A stretch of DNA of 56,235 nucleotides, taken from the NCBI RefSeq assembly GCF_014644435.1, contig NZ_BMKR01000046.1, forward strand, positions 1-56,235. The letters run 5' to 3'. Shown in pieces: positions 35,583 to 44,438 of the stretch. The notes beneath the pieces are model-generated. The model searched no databases. It was given only the letters and a program-made list of their open reading frames with translations, and had not been told where the DNA came from. Each line of letters begins with the position of its first letter. Position 1 is the first letter of the stretch. This DNA comes from Paenibacillus albidus. Its GTDB lineage: Bacteria; Bacillota; Bacilli; Paenibacillales; Paenibacillaceae. The position numbers and the translations under genes were made by a program.

Positions 35583-36200
35583 ATGGAAATCAACGAACTG
35601 CTTCCAGCAAAGTCGAAAACTGAATTGAGGTATTGGTTTCAGGAACATGGTTTGACGGAAAAATCTTGTTGGGTTGTCGTGAGTATGAAGTTGACACAAG
35701 GTACTTTGCTGTATCTGGACGCTGTCGAAGAAGCCTTGTGTTTTGGATGGATTGATGGAATAAAAAAGAAAATTTCCGAGACTGAACTAGCCCAAAGGCT
35801 ATCTCCTAGAAGCCAAAAAAGTTCATGGACTGAATTGAATAAAGAACGGGCCCGTCGCCTTGAAGCATTGGGATTAATGACAGAAGTAGGTAGAAAGGTG
35901 CTGCCTGATCTGAGTTACGAGTCATTTAAAATTGATCCTATTATTGAGCTGAGGCTGAAAGAGGAAACAGATATATATCAGAATTTCGTTCGATTTCCAG
36001 ATCTTTATAAAAGAGTTCGAATCGACACAATACAAAGCAATAAAAATCAACCTGAGTTATTTAAGAAAAGATTAGACAAGTTTATAACAAACACCAAACA
36101 AAATAAATTGTATGGTAATTGGGATGACAACGGACGTCTTTTGAATTACGAAACGGAATACCTAAAACCGATTGGGAATGTGGACTTTTGTGGAGAGTAA
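35583..36200 (+). CDS. YdeI/OmpD-associated family protein
   Basis: 205 residues. Landmarks of the family: LRYWFQEHGLTEKSCWVVVS, LDAVEEALCFGWIDGIKKKI, RLSPRSQKSSWTELNKERAR. The C-terminal part is the usual helical tail. Members are described as bacteriocin-protection or YdeI-like proteins; the mechanism is unknown. It follows the VOC gene by 40 bases and shares its terminator. An AAGGAG site lies far upstream (35556-35563), so translation may partly couple to the gene before. Confidence 0.85.
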   Translation: MEINELLPAKSKTELRYWFQEHGLTEKSCWVVVSMKLTQGTLLYLDAVEEALCFGWIDGIKKKISETELAQRLSPRSQKSSWTELNKERARRLEALGLMTEVGRKVLPDLSYESFKIDPIIELRLKEETDIYQNFVRFPDLYKRVRIDTIQSNKNQPELFKKRLDKFITNTKQNKLYGNWDDNGRLLNYETEYLKPIGNVDFCGE

Positions 36201-36211
36201 TCTCCATTTTC

Positions 36212-36252
36212 GCCACACAAAGGCCTTACAGGTCATTTGTGTGGTTTTTTTT
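36212..36252 (+). terminator. Terminator of the VOC-YdeI operon
   Basis: CCACACAAA / TTTGTGTGG stem with eight T. Confidence 0.85.
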
Positions 36253-36315
36253 GCATTCAAAAAGGAGGAACATTAGAACATTTTGCACTATGCATTGATT
36301 GTTTTTCTAGGAGGT

Positions 36316-37554
36316 TCATTGAATTGCCCTATTCCTACCCTTATACAAAACTGGTATTGCCGCTGCTATAAGGATCATACCCATAACAGCGGGCGCAGCA
36401 GACCCAAGTGATACATAGATTTGACCTCCAATGATAGGCCCAATCATTTTTGCTAAAGCCTGAATAGATTGGCTACCTCCTTGAATCCTTCCTTGTTCAC
36501 TAGAATCTACAGACTTGGAGAGCATTCCATTGAATGAAGGCCCAAAGATCGAATCACCAAAACCAAATATAAACATTCCAGCGATAAAAAGAGGATAGAA
36601 TGAGAACAAAGCAGATAGCGCAATAAGACTGTAGCCTATTATCTCCGAAACCATTCCAAGAATTATTATCTGTTTATCACTGAGTTTAGTCAAAAGCTTT
36701 GGCATTATGAAACCTTGGGAAATGATGTCTTGGAAGCCCATAATTGAGAACATAAGTCCGATTATTGCAGGCTTCCAACTGAAAGTATCCATTGTAAATT
36801 GTGAAAAAATGGCCTGTAACGATCCGCCCGGTATCCAAAGTAAAAACGCAGAGATAAGCAGCCTGTTTATGTTTTTCATGGAAAGCAGGTTTGCAAGCTG
36901 TATAAATGGATTCAGTCTTACAAAAGTAATCTCTTTCAGTCTATTCTTCCTGGCAAGGCTCTCAGGCATAAAAAAGAATCCATAAACAACATTCAGTAAA
37001 GTGATTATTGCTCCAAAATACATGGGTACCGCATAACCAAACTTGGCAAGTAATCCGCCTAGAGTTGGGCCAATGACGGTGCCGACACCTACAACCGCAC
37101 TCACCCATCCAAAGTATTTCGTTCGCTGTTCCGGAGGAATGATGTCTGCAAAATAGGCGAAGATAGTGCTAATGCTCCCGCCCGTTATACCTTCAATTAT
37201 GCGTCCGGCAAATAGTACCCATAGTGCTCCTCCTAGGCCAAAAACGAAGTACCCGATTGCGGAACCCAAAAGGCAAATTAAAAGCAAGGGACGACGGCCA
37301 TATTTGTCGCTCAAAGCTCCAAGTATGGGGGCCGCAAAAAACACGCAGACTGCATAAACAGAGATCAGCAGCGTAACAACTATAGCCTGTTCTCCCGGAT
37401 TGCTTATATAAGGCTGCACTAAGAATGGGACGACAGGTGTTATGATACTGAAGCCTATTCCGCAAAGAAACACAGAGATAAGACCGAATATTAAAGCGTG
37501 TTTATCTACGGTTTGTTCAGTGTTCTGTTCATTATGTGATCTAAATATGGACAT
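36316..37554 (-). CDS. MFS drug:proton antiporter (DHA1, TetA-like)
   Basis: 412 residues with 12 predicted helices. The loop 2-3 signature is GALSDKYGRRPLLLICL and the motif C region is VGTVIGPTLGGLLAKFG, as in 12-helix efflux pumps of the TetA/multidrug group. It exports a hydrophobic compound using the proton gradient. It is downstream of a MarR regulator on the same strand, with 155 bases between them and its own promoter region. Two similar near-palindromic sites lie there, so the MarR protein probably represses this pump. The substrate is unknown. Confidence 0.88.
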   Translation of the reverse strand: MSIFRSHNEQNTEQTVDKHALIFGLISVFLCGIGFSIITPVVPFLVQPYISNPGEQAIVVTLLISVYAVCVFFAAPILGALSDKYGRRPLLLICLLGSAIGYFVFGLGGALWVLFAGRIIEGITGGSISTIFAYFADIIPPEQRTKYFGWVSAVVGVGTVIGPTLGGLLAKFGYAVPMYFGAIITLLNVVYGFFFMPESLARKNRLKEITFVRLNPFIQLANLLSMKNINRLLISAFLLWIPGGSLQAIFSQFTMDTFSWKPAIIGLMFSIMGFQDIISQGFIMPKLLTKLSDKQIIILGMVSEIIGYSLIALSALFSFYPLFIAGMFIFGFGDSIFGPSFNGMLSKSVDSSEQGRIQGGSQSIQALAKMIGPIIGGQIYVSLGSAAPAVMGMILIAAAIPVLYKGRNRAIQ

Positions 37555-37580
37555 ATGAATTTCTCCTCAAAATTATGTTT

Positions 37581-37598
37581 TTGCTTCCGGGGAAACAA
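37581..37598. promoter_or_regulatory. Likely MarR operator 1 before the MFS gene
   Basis: TTGCTTCCGGGGAAACAA, an imperfect palindrome about 27 bases before the MFS ATG. Confidence 0.5.
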
Positions 37599-37616
37599 AA
37601 ATATCGTATCATTATT

Positions 37617-37634
37617 TAGCTTCCTTGGCAACAA
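37617..37634. promoter_or_regulatory. Likely MarR operator 2 before the MFS gene
   Basis: TAGCTTCCTTGGCAACAA, sharing GCTTCC-N2-GG-N2-ACAA with site 1, 36 bases away. Two sites of the same design point to one regulator. Confidence 0.5.
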
Positions 37635-37708
37635 AATAATAGCAATAAAAATGCAGCCTGTTCTCAATAGAGTCCGGCTGCATGTGGTTTGATTTTCATT
37701 ATTCAAAT

Positions 37709-38182
37709 TTATTCCGACTTAATATCTATACCCTGTTTCTTTATTTCTGCATCCAAATGCCTGCTATACTTTTCCATGAAGCTAAGCATACTGTCAAATT
37801 GTTCATCGGTTACCTGCTCAAATACGGCTTTATCCCGCTCTTGAAACTCTTTGTGCAGTTCCTCATGGATTTTATAAATTACTTTCCCTTGCTCAGTAAG
37901 CCTAAAATAGATTTCTTTCTTGTTCTCCGGCTTCTGGTAGCTTTCGATAATGTCTTTTTTTATGAGCTTCTTAGTTATTTTACTTATAGCACCGCTAGTC
38001 ATATAAAGGGACTCTGCAAGTTTTGTCACGTTGGAATCAACATTTTTCTCAATGTATTCGATGCAATGTACTTCAGAAGACTTATAACCCTTAAGACTGT
38101 CTTCCATCTTAGATTTATTAAGCCAAACCATCTTGTTGAATAAGTCCCTGAAACCTAGTATGGCCTGTTCTTCTTTGTTCAT
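37709..38182 (-). CDS. MarR-family transcriptional regulator (MFS pump)
   Basis: 157 residues from the ATG at 38182, which has GGGAGG seven bases upstream; the longer frame to 38230 is not needed. The winged helix is SSEVHCIEYIEKNVDSNVTK, LAESLYMTSGAISKITKKLI, with the wing SYQKPENKKEIYFRLTEQG. It is followed by the MFS pump gene on the same strand with two likely operators between. Its own upstream region (38267-38285) has a weaker look-alike. Confidence 0.9.
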   Translation of the reverse strand: MNKEEQAILGFRDLFNKMVWLNKSKMEDSLKGYKSSEVHCIEYIEKNVDSNVTKLAESLYMTSGAISKITKKLIKKDIIESYQKPENKKEIYFRLTEQGKVIYKIHEELHKEFQERDKAVFEQVTDEQFDSMLSFMEKYSRHLDAEIKKQGIDIKSE

Positions 38183-38284
38183 GGCCTGTCCTCCCGCCCG
38201 TTGGTGCATTAACAATACGGATGTCCACATATGATGTGTAACACTATATGAAAATACAGTAGTTCTTTAGCTTCGTCAACAAAC

Positions 38285-39217
38285 TTAGAAATTAATATGA
38301 CTTTGGTTTGATTGACTAAGGTACACACGAATGATAATATCCTGGTCATGATTGCCGAACCCAGCCCCATAGAGTGTCAATCCACCAACGTTAACGGAAT
38401 TCTCGTCAACCGCATAACGAAGCGTCCAGAATTGTTCCCGTAGCTTGATATCCGCGACAGTCACGTCCGACATCCACTCTTCACCTATAAATGTTCCTGA
38501 GGTGTCAATGCGGATCGTCTTCAATAAGCCGTATTGATTTACATTTCGATGCCACCATTCCGGTGTGTATCTGCCCCGCGCAGCCCTTCCGAAGTCAGCC
38601 GGGCTTGTCCAGGACCCAAGCGAAACACCGTTAAAAGTGAATCGTATATCCGATGGCCAATGGTCGCTCAAGCCGGGCGCTTCTGAGGCGATTTCCATCG
38701 AAATTTCGATGGACTCGGGAGTTTGATCAGGAAGCAGATAGTTAGGCGTTTTGTACTCGACGTACCCCCTCCCAAACCACAAAATGGCGGCGTTCACCCG
38801 CTCAGGATCCAGAAAATAGCGCGGGTCATCCCAAACTCCGATTTCCATTTCGCGCGTGCCAAGCCCGCAGGTAGGATGAACTTCAAAAGAGGTATAATGT
38901 CCGACCGAAATTGTCTGCTCTCTGATCCTCGCGGTCGGGCTGGCAACTGGCAGCTCGATTTCAACGCTTTTTTGTTTCAAATAACACATTTTATGCGTAC
39001 CTCCGTTTTGGCGTACCCTGCGGCTTCCGACTAAGCCGGCTTCTTCCAGTTTTCGGATGTGCAGGGTGACGATGGAGGGGCTAAGCTCTAATTTAGCCGC
39101 AATCTCCTTCACATTCATTTCGGTATCGGCAATGAGGCCCATAATCCTCCATCTGACTTCACTTGCCAGCGCTTCATATAACGCCATGAATTTAGGTTCC
39201 CCATTCGCTTTGATCAT
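38285..39217 (-). CDS. ArsR-type regulator with long C-terminal sensory region
   Basis: 310 residues from the ATG at 39217, with CAGGAG nine bases upstream. An ArsR-type winged helix occupies residues 1-90 (ALYEALASEVRWRIMGLIAD, VKEIAAKLELSPSIVTLHIR, KLEEAGLVGSRRV). It is followed by about 210 residues I cannot assign, rich in aromatics and beta-like segments (YVEYKTPNYL, DIRFTFNGVSLGSWTSPADF, RYTPEWWHRNVNQYG). It lacks ArsR metal-site cysteines, so it probably senses an organic ligand. It is divergent from a GH43 beta-xylosidase gene, which suggests a sugar signal. Confidence 0.82.
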   Translation of the reverse strand: MIKANGEPKFMALYEALASEVRWRIMGLIADTEMNVKEIAAKLELSPSIVTLHIRKLEEAGLVGSRRVRQNGGTHKMCYLKQKSVEIELPVASPTARIREQTISVGHYTSFEVHPTCGLGTREMEIGVWDDPRYFLDPERVNAAILWFGRGYVEYKTPNYLLPDQTPESIEISMEIASEAPGLSDHWPSDIRFTFNGVSLGSWTSPADFGRAARGRYTPEWWHRNVNQYGLLKTIRIDTSGTFIGEEWMSDVTVADIKLREQFWTLRYAVDENSVNVGGLTLYGAGFGNHDQDIIIRVYLSQSNQSHINF

Positions 39218-39391
39218 TATTATAATCTCCTGACCTATGCTTATTGAAATCATATATATATTAATTTAATAAATTTAACACGAATCTTCAACCCTATTCC
39301 GTTGCATGATTTTGATCAATAGTGTTTAATTTTCTTAGCAATTAAAAATATTGAATTCTTGTATATATAAATTCATTAAAGAGGTGGAGAA

Positions 39392-40888
39392 ATGAGATAC
39401 AATAATCCGGTCATCAAAGGATTTTATCCTGACCCCAGCGTATGCAAAGTTGAAGACACCTATTATCTGGTTTGTAGTTCCTTTCAGTATTTCCCCGGCG
39501 TTCCGATTTTTGAAAGTAAAGACCTGATTAATTGGACACAAATCGGCCATTGCCTAACCCGGAAAAGCCAGATTCAGCTAGACACCGTGAACAGCTCTGG
39601 AGGTGTATTTGCTCCCACCCTGCGTTACAGCAATGGCCGGTTCTACATGACGACCACAAATGACACGACACACCAGAACTTCTATGTCTGGACTGACGAT
39701 ATCTACGGCGAATGGTCTGAACCGATTAATGTCGATCAAGGAGGGATCGATCCGGACTTATATTTTGAAGACGGAAAGACCCTCTTCATGAGCAACGGGA
39801 CTGACGATTACGGTGTAGGCGGTATCGTCCAGTGCGAAATTGAAATTGAAACCGGACGTAAGCTGACGCCAAGCCGTTCGATCTGGCAAGGAACGGGCGG
39901 ACGCTATCTGGAAAGCCCTCACTTGTATAAAATTAATGGCCGGTATTACCTGATGGCTGCAGAAGGCGGAACCGAATATGGCCATATGGTCATTTATGCA
40001 CGGGGAGATTCACCTTCCGGCCCGTTCGAAGCCTATTCGGACAATCCCGTACTGACCAATCGTAACCTGGGCGGTTATGATTTGCAGGGTGTCGGCCATG
40101 GCGACCTGATTCAAGACCACGAAGGGAACTGGTGGATCTTTCATCTGGGATTCCGTCAAACCGGTCAATATCTTACGTATCACCACTTAGGGCGCGAGGT
40201 TTTTCTGACTCCGGTTACTTTTGGCGAGGACGGCTGGTTTACGGCAGGTCATAAAGGCACCACTCTTATGAGTTTTGAGACCGATCGTATCGCGGGCACA
40301 ATCATTCAACAGGAGAAAAGGGTTTTTACGTTCGAAAACACGGATTGGAATCTGGACTGGTGTTATCTGCGTCATCCGGTTACAGAACATTATCTGTTAG
40401 AATCCGATAAAGCAAAGCTTAACGGAAGTGAAGTGACGCTGGATGTCCCGGCATCCCCGACATTTATAGGTATTCGTCAAAAAGACTTCAACGCGGTTAT
40501 TTCATGCGAAATCAGCCTTACCCGCGGCGAAGCCGGTATTACTCTCTATATGGACGAAAACCACCACTATGATTTGGCACTGCGCGAACAACAACATGGA
40601 TACGAGGTCATCGAACGACTTAGTATCGGAGATGTTAAATCAGTTGAAAAAACAATAGATGTCGGCGATTGCAACCATGCTACATTGGTTATCAAGTCAA
40701 CCCCAACTCATTACCACTTCTATGTTCAGATAGATGGTGCCGAGACTTTACTTGGAGCTGCACAGTCGAGATATCTTTCCTCAGAAGTAGCAGGAGGGTT
40801 TACAGGTGTACTTATCGGTTTGTATGTCACTGGAGAAAATCCCGACTCCAATGCGGAGTTTACACGTTTTAGCTGTGTGTATTCTTAA
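39392..40888 (+). CDS. Glycoside hydrolase family 43 beta-xylosidase
   Basis: 498 residues without a signal peptide, so cytoplasmic. The five-bladed propeller carries the base aspartate (D14 in GFYPDPS), the pKa-tuning aspartate in GGIDPDLYFEDG and the acid glutamate in RYLESPHLYKI. A C-terminal beta-sandwich (about 310-495) is typical of the XynB group. It releases xylose or arabinose from short oligosaccharides. GAGGTGGAG precedes the ATG. It is divergent from an ArsR-type regulator that likely controls it. No pentoside transporter is in the window. Confidence 0.92.
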   Translation: MRYNNPVIKGFYPDPSVCKVEDTYYLVCSSFQYFPGVPIFESKDLINWTQIGHCLTRKSQIQLDTVNSSGGVFAPTLRYSNGRFYMTTTNDTTHQNFYVWTDDIYGEWSEPINVDQGGIDPDLYFEDGKTLFMSNGTDDYGVGGIVQCEIEIETGRKLTPSRSIWQGTGGRYLESPHLYKINGRYYLMAAEGGTEYGHMVIYARGDSPSGPFEAYSDNPVLTNRNLGGYDLQGVGHGDLIQDHEGNWWIFHLGFRQTGQYLTYHHLGREVFLTPVTFGEDGWFTAGHKGTTLMSFETDRIAGTIIQQEKRVFTFENTDWNLDWCYLRHPVTEHYLLESDKAKLNGSEVTLDVPASPTFIGIRQKDFNAVISCEISLTRGEAGITLYMDENHHYDLALREQQHGYEVIERLSIGDVKSVEKTIDVGDCNHATLVIKSTPTHYHFYVQIDGAETLLGAAQSRYLSSEVAGGFTGVLIGLYVTGENPDSNAEFTRFSCVYS

Positions 40889-40929
40889 TGCTTCTGATCG
40901 TTTACTCTAGATAAAATGTATTATAATAA

Positions 40930-41012
40930 AATCCCCCCCCTCATGTTAACAGTGAGAAAAGAAGTTCATCCTAAAATAGATTGGACACTGTTGACGGGAG
41001 GGGGTTTTTTGT
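40930..41012 (+). terminator. Long-stem terminator of the GH43 gene
   Basis: CCCCCCCTCATGTTAACAGTG pairs with CACTGTTGACGGGAGGGGG around a loop of about 35 bases, followed by six T. Confidence 0.7.
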
Positions 41013-41099
41013 GATGGGTTTGTATGTCTTAACGAAACTCATGGCTATCCAATGAATAAACTCCGCGGCTTGTCCCACATGATTTCTCTCAAGTAAAGA

Positions 41100-41125
41100 A
41101 GCACACCAATGTAGGTGTGCCTCTT
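41100..41125 (-). terminator. Terminator of the alcohol dehydrogenase gene
   Basis: GGCACACC / GGTGTGC stem, then TTCTTT on the minus strand. Confidence 0.65.
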
Positions 41126-41147
41126 AATAGTTAGGCTATGATTAGCT

Positions 41148-42197
41148 TTATTCATTCTCCATCGTGCTGATGTCGATCACAAAGCGATACCGGACATCTG
41201 AAGCTAATACCCGCTCCCAAGCTTCATCAATCCGATTCGCATGAATGACCTCAATTTCAGGGGAAATACGGTGTTCAGCACAGAAATCAAGCATCTCCTG
41301 CGTTTCACGAATTCCGCCAATCATCGATCCAGCAAACGACCGGCGGTGACCAATAAGTGACATTGCGTTTACCGGCAACGGTTCAGCTGGAGCACCGACA
41401 TTGACTAGTGTACCGTCCAGTGTCAATAATGACAGGTAGGCATTAATATCAACCTTTGCGCTCACGGTATTCACAATAAGGTCGAACGAGCCCGCCGATT
41501 GCTTAAATGTCTCCGGATTACTTGTGGCATAATAATGGTCCGCGCCAAGCTGCAAACCATCTTCTTTCTTCTTCATTGATTGTGATAAAACCGTAACCTC
41601 TGCTCCCATGGCATGAGCGATCTTTACAGCCATGTGTCCAAGCCCGCCAAGTCCAACAACAGCTATCTTCTTCCCTGGACCGGCTCCCCAATGGCGCAGC
41701 GGTGAGTACGTCGTGATGCCGGCACAGAGTAGCGGGGCTGCAGCATCCAGTTCAATGCCATCTGGAATTCGAACCACAAACTCTTCGGTTACGACGATGT
41801 GGGTGGAATAACCGCCTTGCGTATATTGGCCATATCTGTCTATAGCTCCGTAAGTACCCGTCATTCCATTGAGACAATACTGCTCCTCTCCCTTATGGCA
41901 ATTAGCACACTCTCCGCAGGAGTCGACCATGCAGCCTACCCCTACACGGTCACCAACGACAAACTTTGTAACCTCCGAACCAACCTGAGTGACAATGCCG
42001 GCGATCTCGTGCCCTGGAACAAGAGGATAGTTAAGCGGCCCCCATTCGCCGCGGGCAGTATGAATGTCAGAGTGGCAAATCCCGGCGTATTTAATCTCAA
42101 TAAGGACATCATGCGGTAGAAGCTCCCTCCGCTCTATGGTGGTCAGTTTGAATGGCCCTTCTGGACTAAAAGTGGCCCGTGCATTAACAGTAATCAT
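41148..42197 (-). CDS. Zinc-dependent NAD(P) alcohol dehydrogenase (YahK/CAD-like)
   Basis: 349 residues of the medium-chain dehydrogenase family. The catalytic zinc ligands are the cysteine in ICHSDIHTARGEWG (C41), the histidine in VPGHEIAG and the cysteine in LLCAGITTYSPL. The structural zinc site is CGECANCHKGEEQYC. The cofactor motif is VVGLGGLGHMAVKIAHAMGA. It reduces aldehydes to alcohols, in this subgroup usually with NADPH. AGGAGG precedes the ATG. It lies downstream of the MFS gene on the same strand with 67 bases between, so it may be co-transcribed with the pump. Confidence 0.92.
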   Translation of the reverse strand: MITVNARATFSPEGPFKLTTIERRELLPHDVLIEIKYAGICHSDIHTARGEWGPLNYPLVPGHEIAGIVTQVGSEVTKFVVGDRVGVGCMVDSCGECANCHKGEEQYCLNGMTGTYGAIDRYGQYTQGGYSTHIVVTEEFVVRIPDGIELDAAAPLLCAGITTYSPLRHWGAGPGKKIAVVGLGGLGHMAVKIAHAMGAEVTVLSQSMKKKEDGLQLGADHYYATSNPETFKQSAGSFDLIVNTVSAKVDINAYLSLLTLDGTLVNVGAPAEPLPVNAMSLIGHRRSFAGSMIGGIRETQEMLDFCAEHRISPEIEVIHANRIDEAWERVLASDVRYRFVIDISTMENE

Positions 42198-42264
42198 TGT
42201 AGTACCTCCTGCAATTATAATTTATATAAATATTACCTAATGGATTAAAGCTGGTTGCTGGTCC

Positions 42265-43449
42265 TTATCTGGAAAGTTGTTTAGAGATAGCAACCACATA
42301 ATTTCTCAGTGAAATAGCTAACACACTAAGTAGCAATGACAGGATTCCCACCCATACGACGTATCGTGTTCCCCATTCTAATATAAATACTCCACCTACG
42401 GCAGCACCAAAGGTTGTTCCTAAATTTGCAGATGTTAAAAATAAGCCATTCGCAAAATCTGGAGCCTCAGGAGTTGCAGACATCATCAAGTATTGATTGA
42501 AGTTACCTCCTATTCCTGCTAACACCCCCCAAATCACAGTAATAATAGTCATAGGTATGCTAAACTGACCAAATAGGAAAAATACGATGTAAAGAGTCCC
42601 TAATGTGAAAGGGAAAGTTATGATTGATTTCTTCGCATTTTTGGTTAGCAATTTCCCTGCTATTACGTTCCCAACCATATTGGACCCACCGAATAGAATT
42701 AATATTAAACTAATGGAATTTGCAGACATTTTCGTAACCGCACTCAGATATTCAGCTAAGTAACTATATATACCAAATACTGCTGAGTTCAGTAAAATGA
42801 CCGCTGCAATGGATAGCCAGGTGACTGATTTCTTCAATACACTTATTTGAGATCCATAGGATAGCCTTTCTGTAACAGGCATCTTGGGTATGAATAATAA
42901 TGTAGCCATAAGCACCACACCATTAACAAGGGCAAAGAAGGCCATCGCCATTTCAACAGAAACGGCAGAAGCTATAAAGCTCACGATGGGTACCCCGACG
43001 ACCATCGCTGCAGATACTCCAATAAAAACCTTTGAAACAGCTCTTGGAGCGTCCTTCTTGCTAACCGAGGCTGCAGCCACCGAAAAAGCCATTGAACAGT
43101 AAATCGGATGAAATAAGGCCGGGATTACACGAGCGATTAATGCAATTGTAAAGTTAGTTGTAAATATGGACACGATGTTCCCGATAAGAAAAACGCCAAG
43201 CACAAGAAGCATGACCTTTTTCCGGTTCATTCCTGAAAACAACAAGGGCATTGTCGGGCCGGATACTGCAACAGCCAATGCAAAGCCACTTACAAGCAGG
43301 CCTGCTTGAGATACACTGACTTTATAGTGGTCCGCAAGGGCGGGTAAGATCCCGATTACTCCCATCTCGGTATTTATGATTCCGAAAACTCCTGTGGTTA
43401 ATATGACAAGCAATAATGGATTATGCTTGGCCAAGAAAACAACTCCCAA
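42265..43449 (-). CDS. MFS transporter (AraJ/YdhP-like)
   Basis: 394 residues with 12 predicted helices (LVILTTGVFGIINTEMGVIG, GILPALADHYKVSVSQAGLL). Exporters of this type move sugars, amino acid derivatives or drugs. The start is poor: the frame opens with a TTG at 43449, preceded by GAAAAGG. Just upstream, a 17-codon frame (43476-43529) with an excellent GGGGGAG site ends in another phase, so the gene has either a leader peptide or a frameshifted N-terminus. It is divergent from a TetR regulator, with a 24-base perfect palindrome between. Confidence 0.85.
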   Translation of the reverse strand: MGVVFLAKHNPLLLVILTTGVFGIINTEMGVIGILPALADHYKVSVSQAGLLVSGFALAVAVSGPTMPLLFSGMNRKKVMLLVLGVFLIGNIVSIFTTNFTIALIARVIPALFHPIYCSMAFSVAAASVSKKDAPRAVSKVFIGVSAAMVVGVPIVSFIASAVSVEMAMAFFALVNGVVLMATLLFIPKMPVTERLSYGSQISVLKKSVTWLSIAAVILLNSAVFGIYSYLAEYLSAVTKMSANSISLILILFGGSNMVGNVIAGKLLTKNAKKSIITFPFTLGTLYIVFFLFGQFSIPMTIITVIWGVLAGIGGNFNQYLMMSATPEAPDFANGLFLTSANLGTTFGAAVGGVFILEWGTRYVVWVGILSLLLSVLAISLRNYVVAISKQLSR

Positions 43450-43475
43450 CTTATGCCTTTTCCTTCTTAAGCTTC

Positions 43476-43529
43476 TCAGTAATCGAGCGAAGCCTCCTTA
43501 TTTGCCATGGTCACTTTTCTTTTTGTCAT
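43476..43529 (-). other. 17-codon frame ahead of the MFS gene
   Basis: ATG at 43529 with GGGGGAG nine bases upstream, reading MTKRKVTMANKEASLDY and then TGA. An AAGGAGG site lies inside its last codons. It could be a leader peptide controlling the pump or the true N-terminus of the pump separated by a one-base shift. Confidence 0.35.
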
Positions 43530-43648
43530 TCAAGTTATCTCCCCCATCTCTATATGAATCCAACTGAATAAACAACATGATTTGTTTAATCAACATTCAT
43601 CTATTATTATAGAGGTGAGAAGTGCACATTCAATGGTTAAAAATTATC

Positions 43649-43672
43649 GATCTGTTGATATATCAACAGATC
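43649..43672. promoter_or_regulatory. TetR operator between MFS and TetR genes
   Basis: A perfect 24-base palindrome: GATCTGTTGATA and its complement TATCAACAGATC, 44 bases before the TetR ATG. A shorter look-alike with TTGTTTAATCAA lies at about 43580, toward the MFS gene. Confidence 0.7.
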
Positions 43673-43715
43673 ATTTGAAATTGTTGATTATGTTAGATGT
43701 TTAGGGGGGATAGAA

Positions 43716-44267
43716 ATGGCAAAGATGGACCGGAGAATTCAGAAAACACAGGAAGCTTTGAAGAATGCAGTTATTGAGCTGATGGGCGAAAAAGATTTCG
43801 ATAATATCACCATCCAGGACATCGCAGACCGGGCTAATCTAAACCGTGGTACCATTTATCTGCATTATCAGGACAAATATGATTTATTAGACAAACTTAT
43901 TGAGTCACAAATCAATGAACTGGAAGAGATGGATAAATGGGCATGTGATGAAGACTGGATGGACGCTTTTATTCCTTATTTTGAATATTTCAAGCAAAAC
44001 CATTTATTTTTTTCCACCATGTTGACCAGTAAAGGGGCTGGTCCATCCTACTTTAGAACCCGGCTACTTGCTCATTGTATAACAGGATTTAAAAGTGAGA
44101 TTGATAAGGAGAGCGGCAAAAATAGTAATTTAAAGGATGATGTAATTCTACAGTATGCTGGGACCGCTTATGTAGGCGTAATCGAGTGGTGGATTCTGAA
44201 TGGTATGCCCTATCCGCCGCAGGAAATGGCCAAACAAGTGGGGGCCTTGCTAGAGAGAAGTCTATAA
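43716..44267 (+). CDS. TetR/AcrR-family regulator
   Basis: 183 residues. The DNA-binding domain is KTQEALKNAVIELMGEKDFD, NITIQDIADRANLNRGTIYL, HYQDKYDLLDKL. The ligand domain resembles the group with a YfiR-like C-terminus. AGGGGGGA precedes the ATG. It is divergent from the MFS gene; the palindrome at 43649-43672 is its probable operator and would repress both genes. Confidence 0.9.
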   Translation: MAKMDRRIQKTQEALKNAVIELMGEKDFDNITIQDIADRANLNRGTIYLHYQDKYDLLDKLIESQINELEEMDKWACDEDWMDAFIPYFEYFKQNHLFFSTMLTSKGAGPSYFRTRLLAHCITGFKSEIDKESGKNSNLKDDVILQYAGTAYVGVIEWWILNGMPYPPQEMAKQVGALLERSL

Positions 44268-44395
44268 CCCCATTAACACTAAGACGCAGTTACTACATCT
44301 CGAAGCGTTTTTTCTTTATCCGCTTAAGGGGTTCCGGTGCAGTCATTATGACGGCTCAATAGATAAATCCGTTACCTTTGGATACACTCATCAGA

Positions 44396-44425
44396 AAGAC
44401 CCTTCCGGATTCCCGGAAGGGTCTT
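44396..44425. terminator. Bidirectional terminator between TetR and ABC permease genes
   Basis: AAGACCCTTCCGG / CCGGAAGGGTCTT stem with a four-base loop. The minus-strand side follows the permease stop closely. Confidence 0.8.
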
Positions 44426-44438
44426 GATCTTACAGCTT

